The notes beneath the pieces are model-generated. The model did no database searches. It was not told where the DNA came from and was given only the letters and a program-made list of their open reading frames with translations. DNA of 51,322 nucleotides from Paracoccaceae bacterium (GTDB lineage: Bacteria; Pseudomonadota; Alphaproteobacteria; Rhodobacterales; Rhodobacteraceae): the NCBI GenBank assembly GCA_028097405.1, contig JAOHEK010000021.1, positions 1 to 51,322 of the forward strand. Reading direction: 5' to 3'. Made by a program: the position numbers and the translations under genes. Numbering within the stretch: the stretch's first letter is position 1; each line of letters opens with the position of its first letter. Of the stretch, positions 36,654 through 44,583 are shown one piece after another.

Positions 36654-37826
36654 TTATAACCCTAGTGACCAAGGGGTTGCACCTGGTCCGCTTCTTCGCG
36701 ATCGCACTCGGCGTTTTGCTAGCGATTTCGAAGCAGCTGGAGAAACCTTCTTTGGCATATTCTTGATGGCTTGCGAGACTGTTCTCTGTGGCTCGGCGGC
36801 CGGTGAATTCTGACCGGCGCTACTCAATAGCCGTGACCGGGATGCTTGTTTGCCAAGCGGCATAGAATAAGGTCTATCGTCGGACGATGCCGACTTAACG
36901 CGGTCGTTGTTGTCGTTGATTTCAGGCTCTGGAATTGGCATGTCGGCCGATGAAGTATCCGCGGTATCGACTGGCTGTTGCTCAGCTTCTGGATCGGCGC
37001 AAGCTTCCGCAATTGTGGGATCTTCATCGATCTCGCTAAGTTCGTCAGCAAACCGCGCCAACAAAACCTCGCCTCCATCAAAAGCGGATCGGACAAGTAA
37101 GTCGATCTCTTTCTTAATCGTTTTGACGATCTGGGCACCGCCGGAATCTTTGAACGTCATCTTGTCGACGCCGCCTTCACGATTTTTGGCTTCCTGTGCG
37201 CGGCGAGGATCCACTGGAATTACGTCGACGAAATCCTGCTCAATGTCCTGCCAACTAGCGAGATCCATATTCGGCGACGGAACCAGATAACTGTGATCGC
37301 GAAGCCGATCGGGCAATAGATCCCAGATAGCGCGCATAGAATCGTCTAGCTCGGCCCCAGTCCATAAAATGATATCGGCCGACCCAAGAGTTTTTTCCTC
37401 ATCCGAACAAAGTAATGCCGGATCGCGTCCGGTCGCGACAACGATCGAGAGCTTCTTTAGAACTGGCAGGTCAACGTAGATACGAATTTTCGACAGCTTG
37501 TCGGTGAAAAACTTCTGGAAGTCAGAACCCTCAACCGTTTCCTGAGTTCCGTCTGTGAATAGCAAGCGCGCGTGAGGAATTTCACCATAGAAAAACTGAA
37601 CGCGTGCCTTTGGAAGCGCAGAAGAAATGACAGATCGACCAATCAAGAGATTGAGTAGCGAAATCGCATGTTTTGGATCCGTGCCGAATAGCGTCAAGCG
37701 CAGCGGATGTTCGATCCGACGCAGGCACCGTTCAGCAAGCAAGCGATCCGAATTTGAGATATCGGCTTTAACAATAAGCCGCCTCAGACAGAGCGCCGTC
37801 CGTTTTTGGTCGTCATTCTCAATCAT
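36654..37826 (-). CDS. Dynamin/GTPase-like protein with degenerate P-loop
   Basis: A 390-residue cytoplasmic protein I cannot assign with certainty. Residues 40-215 have the course of a dynamin-like GTPase: HPLRLTLFGTDPKHAISLLN is where the P-loop should be, then RIYVDLPVLKKLSIVVATG in place of the DTPG strand, then SADIILWTGAELDD and LVPSPNMD. The P-loop lysine and Ser/Thr are gone (His-Ala-Ile instead), so GTP binding is unlikely: a pseudo-GTPase. The last 150 residues are low-complexity, acidic then Ser/Ala/Arg-rich and basic at the end. It follows the PP2C gene with a GGTTAA tandem repeat in between and ends the kinase operon. A role as phosphorylated adaptor is a guess. Confidence 0.7.
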   Translation of the reverse strand: MIENDDQKRTALCLRRLIVKADISNSDRLLAERCLRRIEHPLRLTLFGTDPKHAISLLNLLIGRSVISSALPKARVQFFYGEIPHARLLFTDGTQETVEGSDFQKFFTDKLSKIRIYVDLPVLKKLSIVVATGRDPALLCSDEEKTLGSADIILWTGAELDDSMRAIWDLLPDRLRDHSYLVPSPNMDLASWQDIEQDFVDVIPVDPRRAQEAKNREGGVDKMTFKDSGGAQIVKTIKKEIDLLVRSAFDGGEVLLARFADELSEIDEDPTIAEACADPEAEQQPVDTADTSSADMPIPEPEINDNNDRVKSASSDDRPYSMPLGKQASRSRLLSSAGQNSPAAEPQRTVSQAIKNMPKKVSPAASKSLAKRRVRSRRSGPGATPWSLGL

Positions 37827-37849
37827 TAACCTTAACCTTAACCTTAACC
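37826..37849 (-). repeat. Four tandem GGTTAA hexamers at a translation start
   Basis: Four perfect GGTTAA units on the minus strand. The PP2C stop codon (TAA, 37846-37844) lies in the first unit and the A of the next gene's ATG is the last base of the fourth. AAGG, a ribosome-binding core, is therefore repeated at three and nine bases before the ATG. Copy-number change would alter spacing between the two genes without changing either protein. Confidence 0.9.
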
Positions 37850-38803
37850 GCCGACTACACCGCGAGCAATTTCTTGCTCTACTTCCTTCTGACTATCATC
37901 TTTAACATCTGGTGTCTCGACGTCTTGAACTTCGGAATTCTCAAGCAATCGAGTCGAATGGAAGTCAATTTCAGTGACATTTCCACGACGTTGGGGTCGG
38001 ATTACTGGTTTTTCGTGTCGCACCTTGATGACTGAGAACGAGATGTTGTCCTGTTCCGGATCGTCGAGGCCTTTCACCGCTTGCAAAAGCGCGTTCGCAA
38101 TGTCGGCGCTTGGTTTGCGCCGGTTTCGCGTGATGATTTTAGCGATTGCCTTGTCTTCCAAAAACTGAAGACCGTCACTGGACACAACGATGATGTCCCC
38201 GGTTTTCAATTCAAGTCCGACGCCACGATTGTCCAATTTGGCAATTTTGCCGCCGCACACTGCTGATGTCAGGCTATTGCGATCGGGATGTGTCTTGGCA
38301 TCTTCGGGCCGGATTGCACCAATTGCGACCATGGCCGCGATCTGAGGTGCCATCGAATGGTCTTCGTTCACCTGTTTCATTTGACCGGCACGATAATGAT
38401 AAAGCGGGCTGTCACCAACCGAGCTCCAGTACATCTTGTTGCCAGCAATAACTGTCGCCACGACCGTCGAGCCCATGCCAAGCGATTCAGGATTATCCTC
38501 AATCGCGTCGCGGACGCATTCGTTGGCGCTGTTAATCGCACTCAACATTAGTTTCGGCAGGCTTTCGGCATGATCAAAGAACAGATCACTGTGAAATTTT
38601 AGCTCGCTAAAAATTTCGGTGACGACAATCTTACTTGCGACATCACCGGCGGAGTGTCCACCCATTCCATCTGCAAGCACAACGATGCCACAGTCATCTC
38701 CAACAGCAAAGTCAGAAACCAACGAGTCTTCTTGATAGTCGCGACCGCCCCGATCTAGGGCGGATGCGATGTCGAAGCGGGGTTCAGGCAATCTCCACAT
38801 CAT
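37844..38803 (-). CDS. PP2C-type protein Ser/Thr phosphatase
   Basis: A 319-residue PPM/PP2C phosphatase, which removes phosphate from Ser and Thr using two Mn/Mg ions. Motifs in order: RGGRDYQEDS, VLADGMGGHSAGDVAS, YWSSVGDSPLYHY, VSSDGLQFLED and QDNISFSVIKV. All metal-binding aspartates are present. The acidic C-terminal tail (about 270-319) is outside the catalytic domain. The double ATG at 38803/38800 overlaps the end of the FHA gene; the frame is open further upstream but without family features. It should reverse the action of the kinase encoded at 39489. Confidence 0.93.
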   Translation of the reverse strand: MMWRLPEPRFDIASALDRGGRDYQEDSLVSDFAVGDDCGIVVLADGMGGHSAGDVASKIVVTEIFSELKFHSDLFFDHAESLPKLMLSAINSANECVRDAIEDNPESLGMGSTVVATVIAGNKMYWSSVGDSPLYHYRAGQMKQVNEDHSMAPQIAAMVAIGAIRPEDAKTHPDRNSLTSAVCGGKIAKLDNRGVGLELKTGDIIVVSSDGLQFLEDKAIAKIITRNRRKPSADIANALLQAVKGLDDPEQDNISFSVIKVRHEKPVIRPQRRGNVTEIDFHSTRLLENSEVQDVETPDVKDDSQKEVEQEIARGVVGG

Positions 38804-39452
38804 CGTCGTCAGTCCCTTCTTCGGTTTCGGTAATATCCCAGTTAAATGCGTCGGAACAAAGTGCGACGAAGCGCAACTGGGTTTCGCCGATTTCGATTTC
38901 GTCACCGCTTGTGAGGTCGCTCGTGCTGACAACAGGTTTGCCGTTCAAACGAACGATATTTGACTTTCCGCCATGGCCCAGAAGGAAGGTATGGTTCTTC
39001 GGATCATAGACTACCGCTGCGTGGTTTTCGCGTGAGATTGCCATATCGCCGAATTCAAGCTGTATCGCCTGACCTTCGCTGCGGCCAATCTGAGACATGC
39101 CTGATTTGATCGCGAAACACTCGCCAAATCCCGGCCCCTTGGTGACCATGACCATTGCAACTGGAAATTGTGAGCGTCCGGTTTCAACGATTGCTTTATC
39201 TTCGTCGAAAAGGTCGACAACACGTCCGTCCGCAGTATCAAAGCCCATCAATCTGGTTTTGTTACCGTTAGTCCGACGACGACGCGGACGCATCACCGGA
39301 TCATCAGTATTGGAGATGTCGGTTGGTGCCGGCATCGATACTGGGGCTGGGCTGGCATTCGACGGTTCTTCCCGTCGATCAAGAACCAGTGGCTCATCGA
39401 ACTTTGTTGGTTGATCGAATTTTCTTCGAAACTTCGTTCTAAATAGAAACAC
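38784..39452 (-). CDS. FHA-domain protein
   Basis: A 222-residue cytoplasmic protein with a forkhead-associated domain at the C-terminus (about 130-210): SQIGRSEGQAIQL, ISRENHAAVVYD and NIVRLNGKPV contain the Arg, Ser and Asn/His residues that bind phosphothreonine. The N-terminal half is Pro/Ser-rich and basic (MRPRRRRTNGNKTRL). Thr in KTRLMGF resembles the phospho-acceptor of other kinase-linked FHA proteins, so it may be the kinase target. The start is GTG with AGGAGAGA before it. It lies between the kinase (36-base gap) and PP2C (overlap), so the three are one operon. Confidence 0.92.
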   Translation of the reverse strand: MFLFRTKFRRKFDQPTKFDEPLVLDRREEPSNASPAPVSMPAPTDISNTDDPVMRPRRRRTNGNKTRLMGFDTADGRVVDLFDEDKAIVETGRSQFPVAMVMVTKGPGFGECFAIKSGMSQIGRSEGQAIQLEFGDMAISRENHAAVVYDPKNHTFLLGHGGKSNIVRLNGKPVVSTSDLTSGDEIEIGETQLRFVALCSDAFNWDITETEEGTDDDDVEIA

Positions 39453-39488
39453 AAGCTCTCTCCTTTTAGTATTCAGATCTTACTTTGA

Positions 39489-41459
39489 TCAGTCGACAAG
39501 GGCTGCCAGCTGGAATGCTTGAATCCAAACGTCACCCGCACGATCAATCACGAAATTGAAACTGGTAGTTCCCTTGGGCAATTCTCTTTCCAAAATCGCC
39601 TGCAAGGAATTTGGCCCATCTAGGCTTTCCAGTGTTGAAAGGTACGACACCAAAGTGTCGCCGACCTGGAAGTCCGAGGCTTCGGGCGCAACGAGAATTT
39701 TGGTCGTCCAGACGGAGTTATCCTCACGCGTGACAAGCTGCAGGCCATTCAATAGAGATGTGTGCTTTTCTTTCAGCAGCGTGATCGTACGTTCGGCGGT
39801 CGTGTCAGTGTCAGGATCGCTAAGTCCAAGCGAAATTTCAAAACTACCGGCATCATTTTGCGACGCGGCTTCTGCAAACGCGGCTTCGATACCTTCGTTG
39901 GTCGCCACTGGTTGTCCATTGATCGACACGATCTGCATACCGTCAGTCATCCAGGACGGCGCATCGGCCGAGACATCGGTGATTGTTCCGGGCGTCGCAT
40001 TAGACAAAACAAAAGGAATAGCTGGAACCAGAACCGTATTGAACGGTAAGTTGGCGGTTGTTTCATTGCTGGGCGCGGATACCGATGTTTCAACAGGTGC
40101 GGCCACAACAGTGCTTGGTTCAGGTGTATTGGCTGCTCCTTCTCGTGAACGCGCCATGGCGACAAAGAAGTCGACACCGGAATCTGACGTTGGCAAGTCG
40201 CTGTTCAGTTCTGACTGACTATCTTGAGCTGGTTCTACAGGTGCGTTCGGGATCAATTCGCTGGGCAATACAGCCACGGTTTCTTCCGGAACAGGAAGGT
40301 CTTCTACGGTGGGAAGCGGAATTAGTGCCGGAATATCCGCGGTGGCCACTTCACTTGGGCCTGACGTGACGGGGGGAGTTTCGGTCTGCATCAACGGCAG
40401 GACAAAAAATGCACCGCCGGCGATGGCGGCCACAGCAGTCGCCCCAAGAAGGATCGGCGCTATGGTTTTCTTTTGTGCGACGGCGGCGATAGGTTCAAAG
40501 GGCGCCGGTGCAGCTAGAGTAGCCACCCGCGCAGCGTCGGAAATATACGCAGTCCATTCTTCGGCGCTTTGCATCCGTTCCCGAGGCAAAATCGACATTG
40601 CCTTGTCCAGTGCTGTCACAAATTTTTCCGAGTAGTCATTCGTTTTTTCACCGAGTGATACGTAGGGATCAGGATCGCCTGACGCTCGGGCCGAAAGACG
40701 CACTTGGCTGTCTGGTGGCAATTCTTTTGTAATGATGTGATAGAAGCTGGCTGCAAGCGAATAAAGATCGCAGGATGGCGGCTGATCGCTTCCAGCAATA
40801 TAGAACTCTTGCGGCGAATATCCCTCTTTTACCACTCGGATGGTAGAAAGCATCTGAGTGACTTTTGCGTTCGTGGATTCGCGGGCCGCACCAAAATCGA
40901 TCAGGATCGGCTCGCCAGTTTCGCTAATAATAATGTTGTCTGGCGCGATGTCGCGATGAAGCATACCCTTTTGGTGGATGTGCCCGACTGCATCGAGAAC
41001 CTTCAGCAGATAGGCTTCGATCATCTCTGGTTTCAAGCTATCAGGATTATCCTCAAGAATCTCTAAGAGATCCAAGCCTTGAACGTAATCAAGTGCCATG
41101 TATGCGGTATTATTTTCTTCGAAAACCTGATGCACACCAACGATGTTCGGGTGATCTGTCCTTGCTAGGCTCATGGCCTCCTGCGAGAAAAGGCCAACGA
41201 TCGACTTAACTTCGTTTTGGTGGGCGCGGGATCGCGCGGTAACAGAGCTGTTATCGCGACGACACAGGTTACCGGGAAAACATTCTTTGATGACGACCCG
41301 ACGATTCAAACTGTCCTTGGCAAGGTAAGTTATGCCAAAGCCACCGGCAGCGAGGTACTCCTCGATGACGTATTGCCCGTGCATCAACTCAGTACCTGGC
41401 TTTAGCTCGTCAGTCTCTTCTTTGTCTTCCAAGCTTGAAACGGTATTTTCCAGGCTCAT
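39489..41459 (-). CDS. Membrane-spanning Ser/Thr protein kinase with PDZ-like periplasmic region
   Basis: A 656-residue Hanks-type kinase. Kinase domain about 28-310: LAAGGFGITYLA loop, Lys58 (VVIKECF), HRDIAPDN with catalytic Asp170, LIDFGAAR (Asp188) and GYSPQEFY in place of APE. One membrane helix follows (333-357). The outer part has a long acidic, Pro-rich linker (to about 490), then a PDZ-like unit (ATPGTITDVSADAPSWMTDG, VSINGQPV) and a second similar unit at the end (VGDTLVSYLSTLESLDG). It should sense an envelope state and phosphorylate cytoplasmic Ser/Thr. ATG at 41459 has GAGGTTGAGG before it; a GTG nine codons earlier is weaker. First gene of the operon. Confidence 0.92.
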   Translation of the reverse strand: MSLENTVSSLEDKEETDELKPGTELMHGQYVIEEYLAAGGFGITYLAKDSLNRRVVIKECFPGNLCRRDNSSVTARSRAHQNEVKSIVGLFSQEAMSLARTDHPNIVGVHQVFEENNTAYMALDYVQGLDLLEILEDNPDSLKPEMIEAYLLKVLDAVGHIHQKGMLHRDIAPDNIIISETGEPILIDFGAARESTNAKVTQMLSTIRVVKEGYSPQEFYIAGSDQPPSCDLYSLAASFYHIITKELPPDSQVRLSARASGDPDPYVSLGEKTNDYSEKFVTALDKAMSILPRERMQSAEEWTAYISDAARVATLAAPAPFEPIAAVAQKKTIAPILLGATAVAAIAGGAFFVLPLMQTETPPVTSGPSEVATADIPALIPLPTVEDLPVPEETVAVLPSELIPNAPVEPAQDSQSELNSDLPTSDSGVDFFVAMARSREGAANTPEPSTVVAAPVETSVSAPSNETTANLPFNTVLVPAIPFVLSNATPGTITDVSADAPSWMTDGMQIVSINGQPVATNEGIEAAFAEAASQNDAGSFEISLGLSDPDTDTTAERTITLLKEKHTSLLNGLQLVTREDNSVWTTKILVAPEASDFQVGDTLVSYLSTLESLDGPNSLQAILERELPKGTTSFNFVIDRAGDVWIQAFQLAALVD

Positions 41460-41815
41460 TGCCTCAACCTCACATCCATTACTCACACTTCAATGAGGGA
41501 GATATTTGAGTAACAAACGGCCAATTTTAAGGTTAACGCTTGTTGAATAGGGGAAGATTGTGTGGCGATTTTCCCGAATTTTGACACAATTCGTTGTCGA
41601 TATTGAATAGATACGTAATAAATATGGGTGATTGTTTCCGGCAACTTACCGCTCCGGAACGCCATTTTCTTAACGCCGAAACAAACTTGCGCACATCTTC
41701 TGCCCGAACGATGGAGAAAAAAGGGTTTGGGAGAGATCTTATTGTGGCCAATCGCAAGATTGGAAACGCTTAAACAAGACCGGATGCTATGGCGGCAGCT
41801 TTGATTAAGCTTCGT
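41460..41815. other. AT-rich upstream region of the kinase operon
   Basis: About 350 bases between the kinase start and the 190-residue gene. TTAAGGTTAA at 41527-41536 is the same sequence as the hexamer repeat at 37826. A 74-codon frame on the minus strand (41757-41533) lacks a ribosome-binding site and family features. No firm promoter could be placed. Confidence 0.4.
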
Positions 41816-42388
41816 TTAGATGGGATCGGGCTTAGAAGCGAAGGGGTCGGTTCCAGAATCCCGAAGGCTCTCGGCCTTAGACATTGCTGCCTGACAATCC
41901 AACATGGATGCAACAGCTTCTTCTACACCAGTCAAGACAAGGGTGGCGATCTCGGAACCTCCGTATGAAATACGAACCGATTCCTTGGCTGTGAATTCCT
42001 CTACGAAATGCGAAGCCTGCTGATCCGCAACCGGCACAGACAGAACAAGACTTGGCAGGATTTCATTCCAGCGGTGTCCTTTTGCGGCGCCGGCCCAAGG
42101 GTCAAGATCACCGAAGGCAACTTCCACATCGTAGTCTTGTCCGGTTTCAACGGAGTCCCATTGGACACTTGCAACGATGAACTGGACATTCTGCTGCGCA
42201 GCGTTGAATTGGAACCTGAGGAACATTTCGTTCGCGAAGCCAAAGATAATGAAGCACGAATCGTCGATAGTTCTATCGATGGAAACGTTCCAGCCCCGAA
42301 TATCGTCCGCCCAAGTGACAGTATCCTGAGCGACCGTCGCACTGGCCGTACATAGTGCGAGCGCAGCACCGAAAACAATCTTTACCAT
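41816..42388 (-). CDS. Secreted protein of unknown function (190 aa)
   Basis: A 190-residue protein with a signal peptide (1-20, ending TVAQD). The mature part is a beta-rich domain of about 130 residues (DDSCFIIFGFANEMFLRFQF, then VQFIVASVQWDSVETGQDYD) with two cysteines, in DDSCF and MLDCQAA, that could pair. I do not recognise the family. The last 20 residues are polar and rich in Pro/Asp/Ser. It lies upstream of the kinase operon on the same strand, but the 356-base gap argues for separate transcription. A periplasmic ligand or inhibitor for the kinase's outer part is possible but pure inference. Confidence 0.7.
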   Translation of the reverse strand: MVKIVFGAALALCTASATVAQDTVTWADDIRGWNVSIDRTIDDSCFIIFGFANEMFLRFQFNAAQQNVQFIVASVQWDSVETGQDYDVEVAFGDLDPWAGAAKGHRWNEILPSLVLSVPVADQQASHFVEEFTAKESVRISYGGSEIATLVLTGVEEAVASMLDCQAAMSKAESLRDSGTDPFASKPDPI

Positions 42389-43059
42389 TTACACGAGCCC
42401 TTTCGGCTAACTTCATGTTGATAACACATTTTCAACACAATGCGCCTGTTTCCCGGTAAACAGAGTGTTTCGAAAATGGCGAAAAACGTTTGGAAAATTT
42501 AACTTTTTCGAAACCCTAAAGTTCGGCGCATGTCCGTGTGCCGGGCAGGTATAAGTTGTTGTAAAAAATGTACTATATATCAAATTTGACGAATGAAGCT
42601 TGAATGTGCCGCAACAGTTTCGTTGTACTGAGTTCCTTAACCAGATGATCTGACGTTGCAAACCAAATCGAATATGGTTCCCGCGTAACACATTTGCCTC
42701 AATTTATTGCCACAGTTCAGTCAGACGATATTGGGCGTTGTCAGGTGACCTTATTATGTAGTCGAAAATTCATGGGTGCAGCGATTTCAAGCGCTGACTA
42801 TGCTGATCGGTTCAACCCCTGTGACCAGCACATCCTTACCCACCAGATCGAAACTAAGCTGTGTGCTCGGTGTTGCCAAATGGACCGAAGGCCGCGGATT
42901 TTGGCACAATATTGTTCGAAATCCTGATTGCGGCAATGTTCGATCGAAGAAACCGCGAACTCAACTAAAATTCGTCTAAAATTCAACGAATCTCAATGGC
43001 AGTCTCTCCCTACGACCAGAAATGTTAACTAGAAATGTTAAGTAGGATGAGTACTTAAA
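42389..43059. other. AT-rich gene-free stretch with a tdh remnant
   Basis: About 670 bases without an intact gene. It holds an inverted repeat TGTTGA...TCAACA (42416-42437) just before the 190-residue gene, the tdh fragment at 42790, and a direct repeat AGAAATGTTAA at 43018 and 43031 shortly before the lysine-rich gene. The mix suggests a decayed or rearranged region. Confidence 0.6.
42790..42895 (-). pseudogene. tdh: Degenerate fragment of tdh (threonine dehydrogenase)
   Basis: About 100 bases match the NAD-binding region of the intact tdh at 44030-44130 in the same orientation: GTGACCAGCAC...TCCTTACCCACCAGATCGAAACT against GTGACCAGCAC...CTCGCCCACCAGATCGAAACT. The remnant has lost two bases after the codons for His-Thr-Ala and then reads a stop, so it cannot code. 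Parts of the original protein appear only in shifted frames. Nothing else of tdh is clear around it. It is probably the relic of an old duplication or of a recombination scar. Confidence 0.8.
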
Positions 43060-43449
43060 ATGTTAGATAAACTGCCAAAGATTTTCGCCGTGACTGCTGC
43101 TGCAATGTTGTCGCTTTCTGCAATTCCACAAACCGCCCATGCAGGTTCTTCCGTTTGTTCAAGTGGATTGTATAAAGAAGATTGTTCCGCCGGTGGCAAA
43201 TTCGAAAACGAGTTCTTCCATGTCAAAGAGTCCGAAGGTTCTGACCGCATGGAGGCCGAGCGTGCTTCTGCAGTGAAAGCCGCAAGTGAGCCAGAGGTAA
43301 AAGAACACGTTAAAGAGGTAAAAGAACACGTTAAAAAGAAGAAAAAGAAGAAAAAGAGCGCAAAACGCCGCAACAATACCCGTAAAATCAACCCAGGTTT
43401 AATCGACTCAGGTTCAATCAACATCAACATCAATAACGTCGCAGACTGA
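43060..43449 (+). CDS. Small secreted lysine-rich protein (129 aa)
   Basis: A 129-residue protein with a signal peptide (1-28, ending TAHAG). The mature part has two cysteines (SVCSSG, KEDCSAG), an acidic helix, then a duplicated seven-residue unit EVKEHVK (EVKEHVKEVKEHVK) followed by eight lysines, a basic stretch and a short Asn/Ile-rich end (SGSINININNVAD). The unit comes from a perfect 21-base repeat at 43294 and 43315. No family is recognised. Many adjacent Lys suggest binding of LPS, nucleic acid or cell wall. AGGAT lies about 12 bases before the ATG. It is followed by a strong terminator. Confidence 0.65.
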   Translation: MLDKLPKIFAVTAAAMLSLSAIPQTAHAGSSVCSSGLYKEDCSAGGKFENEFFHVKESEGSDRMEAERASAVKAASEPEVKEHVKEVKEHVKKKKKKKKSAKRRNNTRKINPGLIDSGSINININNVAD

Positions 43450-43480
43450 TCATCGCTGACGAAAGATCGTTCCGCTTTGA

Positions 43481-43517
43481 CAAACAGGGCTGGCGCCGAA
43501 AGCGTCAGCCCTGTTTG
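43481..43517. terminator. Strong hairpin terminator between convergent genes
   Basis: CAAACAGGGCTGGCGC and GCGTCAGCCCTGTTTG form a 16-bp stem with one G-T pair and a CGAAA loop. It lies 31 bases after the lysine-rich gene and 28 bases after the tdh stop, so it can serve both strands. Confidence 0.8.
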
Positions 43518-43545
43518 CTGTCATCAAGGGTTAAACAAAACTTGG

Positions 43546-44583
43546 TTAGCCCCAATCCATGACGACCTTGCCCGCTTCGCCCGATAACATGGCCGCGAAC
43601 CCAGTTTCGAAATCGTCGATGTTAATTCGATGGGTGATCAAATCAGTCAGATCGAGCCCCGATTGCACCAGAGCGATCATTTTGTACCAAGTTTCATACA
43701 TTTCGCGGCCGTATATGCCTTTGACGGTCAGCATTTTGAAGATGATCTTGTTCCAATCCACTGCAAAATCCGTCGGCGCGATCCCCAAAAGCGCGATTTT
43801 GCCACCGTTGTTCATCTTGTCGATCATGTCGCGCATGGCGGGCGCTGCCCCCGACATCTCAAGGCCAACATCGAAACCTTCGGTCATCCCAAGATCGTGC
43901 ATTACGTCGTTTAAGTCTTCGGTGGCTGCGTTGACCACGTGTTGTACACCCATCTTGCAGGCCAATTCGCGGCGATAGGGGCTGATATCGGTGATCACAA
44001 CCTTCCGCGCACCGACCCTCTGTGCGACCAACGCGCCCATGATGCCGATTGGTCCTGCCCCCGTGACCAGCACGTCCTCGCCCACCAGATCGAAACTGAG
44101 CGCCGTGTGCACCGCGTTGCCGAACGGATCAAAAATCGCCGCAATTTCGTCAGGGATATCGTCGGGGATCGGCACCACATTGCTTTCGGGGATGCAAAGA
44201 TATTCGGCAAAGCTGCCCGGACGGTTGACGCCGACACCAAGGGTATTGCGGCACAGCTGTCCCCGTCCAGCGCGGCAGTTGCGACAGGTATTGCAAACCA
44301 CATGGCCTTCGCCAGCGGCGCGTTGACCGATTTTGTACTTTGTCGCGGCACGGCCCATGTCAACGATCTCGCCGCAGAATTCATGCCCCACCACCATCGG
44401 CACCGGCACTGTTTTGGCCGACCATTCGTCCCACTTCCAAATGTGAACATCGGTGCCGCAAATGGCGGATTTACGCACTTTGATCAGCACTTCGTTAGGG
44501 CCGGGTTCGGGCACTGGAACGTTTTCCATCCAAAGCCCTGTCTCGGGCTTGGCCTTCACCAGCGCGCGCATTTCATTGCTCAT
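43546..44583 (-). CDS. tdh: L-threonine 3-dehydrogenase
   Basis: A 345-residue zinc-dependent medium-chain dehydrogenase that oxidises threonine to 2-amino-3-ketobutyrate with [16 protein letters not shown] and GHEFCGE carry the catalytic zinc site, [15 protein letters not shown] the structural zinc, and [20 protein letters not shown] the NAD-binding loop. Length is that of bacterial Tdh. Its start overlaps the kbl stop by four bases (ATGA), so the two enzymes of the pathway are translated together. A fragment of the same gene lies at 42790. Confidence 0.97.
   Translation of the reverse strand: MSNEMRALVKAKPETGLWMENVPVPEPGPNEVLIKVRKSAICGTDVHIWKWDEWSAKTVPVPMVVGHEFCGEIVDMGRAATKYKIGQRAAGEGHVVCNTCRNCRAGRGQLCRNTLGVGVNRPGSFAEYLCIPESNVVPIPDDIPDEIAAIFDPFGNAVHTALSFDLVGEDVLVTGAGPIGIMGALVAQRVGARKVVITDISPYRRELACKMGVQHVVNAATEDLNDVMHDLGMTEGFDVGLEMSGAAPAMRDMIDKMNNGGKIALLGIAPTDFAVDWNKIIFKMLTVKGIYGREMYETWYKMIALVQSGLDLTDLITHRINIDDFETGFAAMLSGEAGKVVMDWG

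Noticed and set aside
37826..37849. GGTTAA repeat as a telomere-like or CRISPR-type array
   Set aside because: Only four direct units without spacers, placed at a gene junction; a simple-sequence repeat at a translation start explains it better.
36654..41459. Type VI secretion locus
   Set aside because: Kinase, FHA and PP2C fit its control system, but no Tss, VgrG, Hcp or ClpV gene is in the window.
41533..41757. 74-codon frame on the minus strand before the kinase operon
   Set aside because: No ribosome-binding site, no family features, basic and low-complexity product; most likely chance.
42694..42986. Short frames on both strands over the tdh remnant as real genes
   Set aside because: Their products match only shifted or antisense readings of intact tdh, so they are by-products of the decayed fragment.
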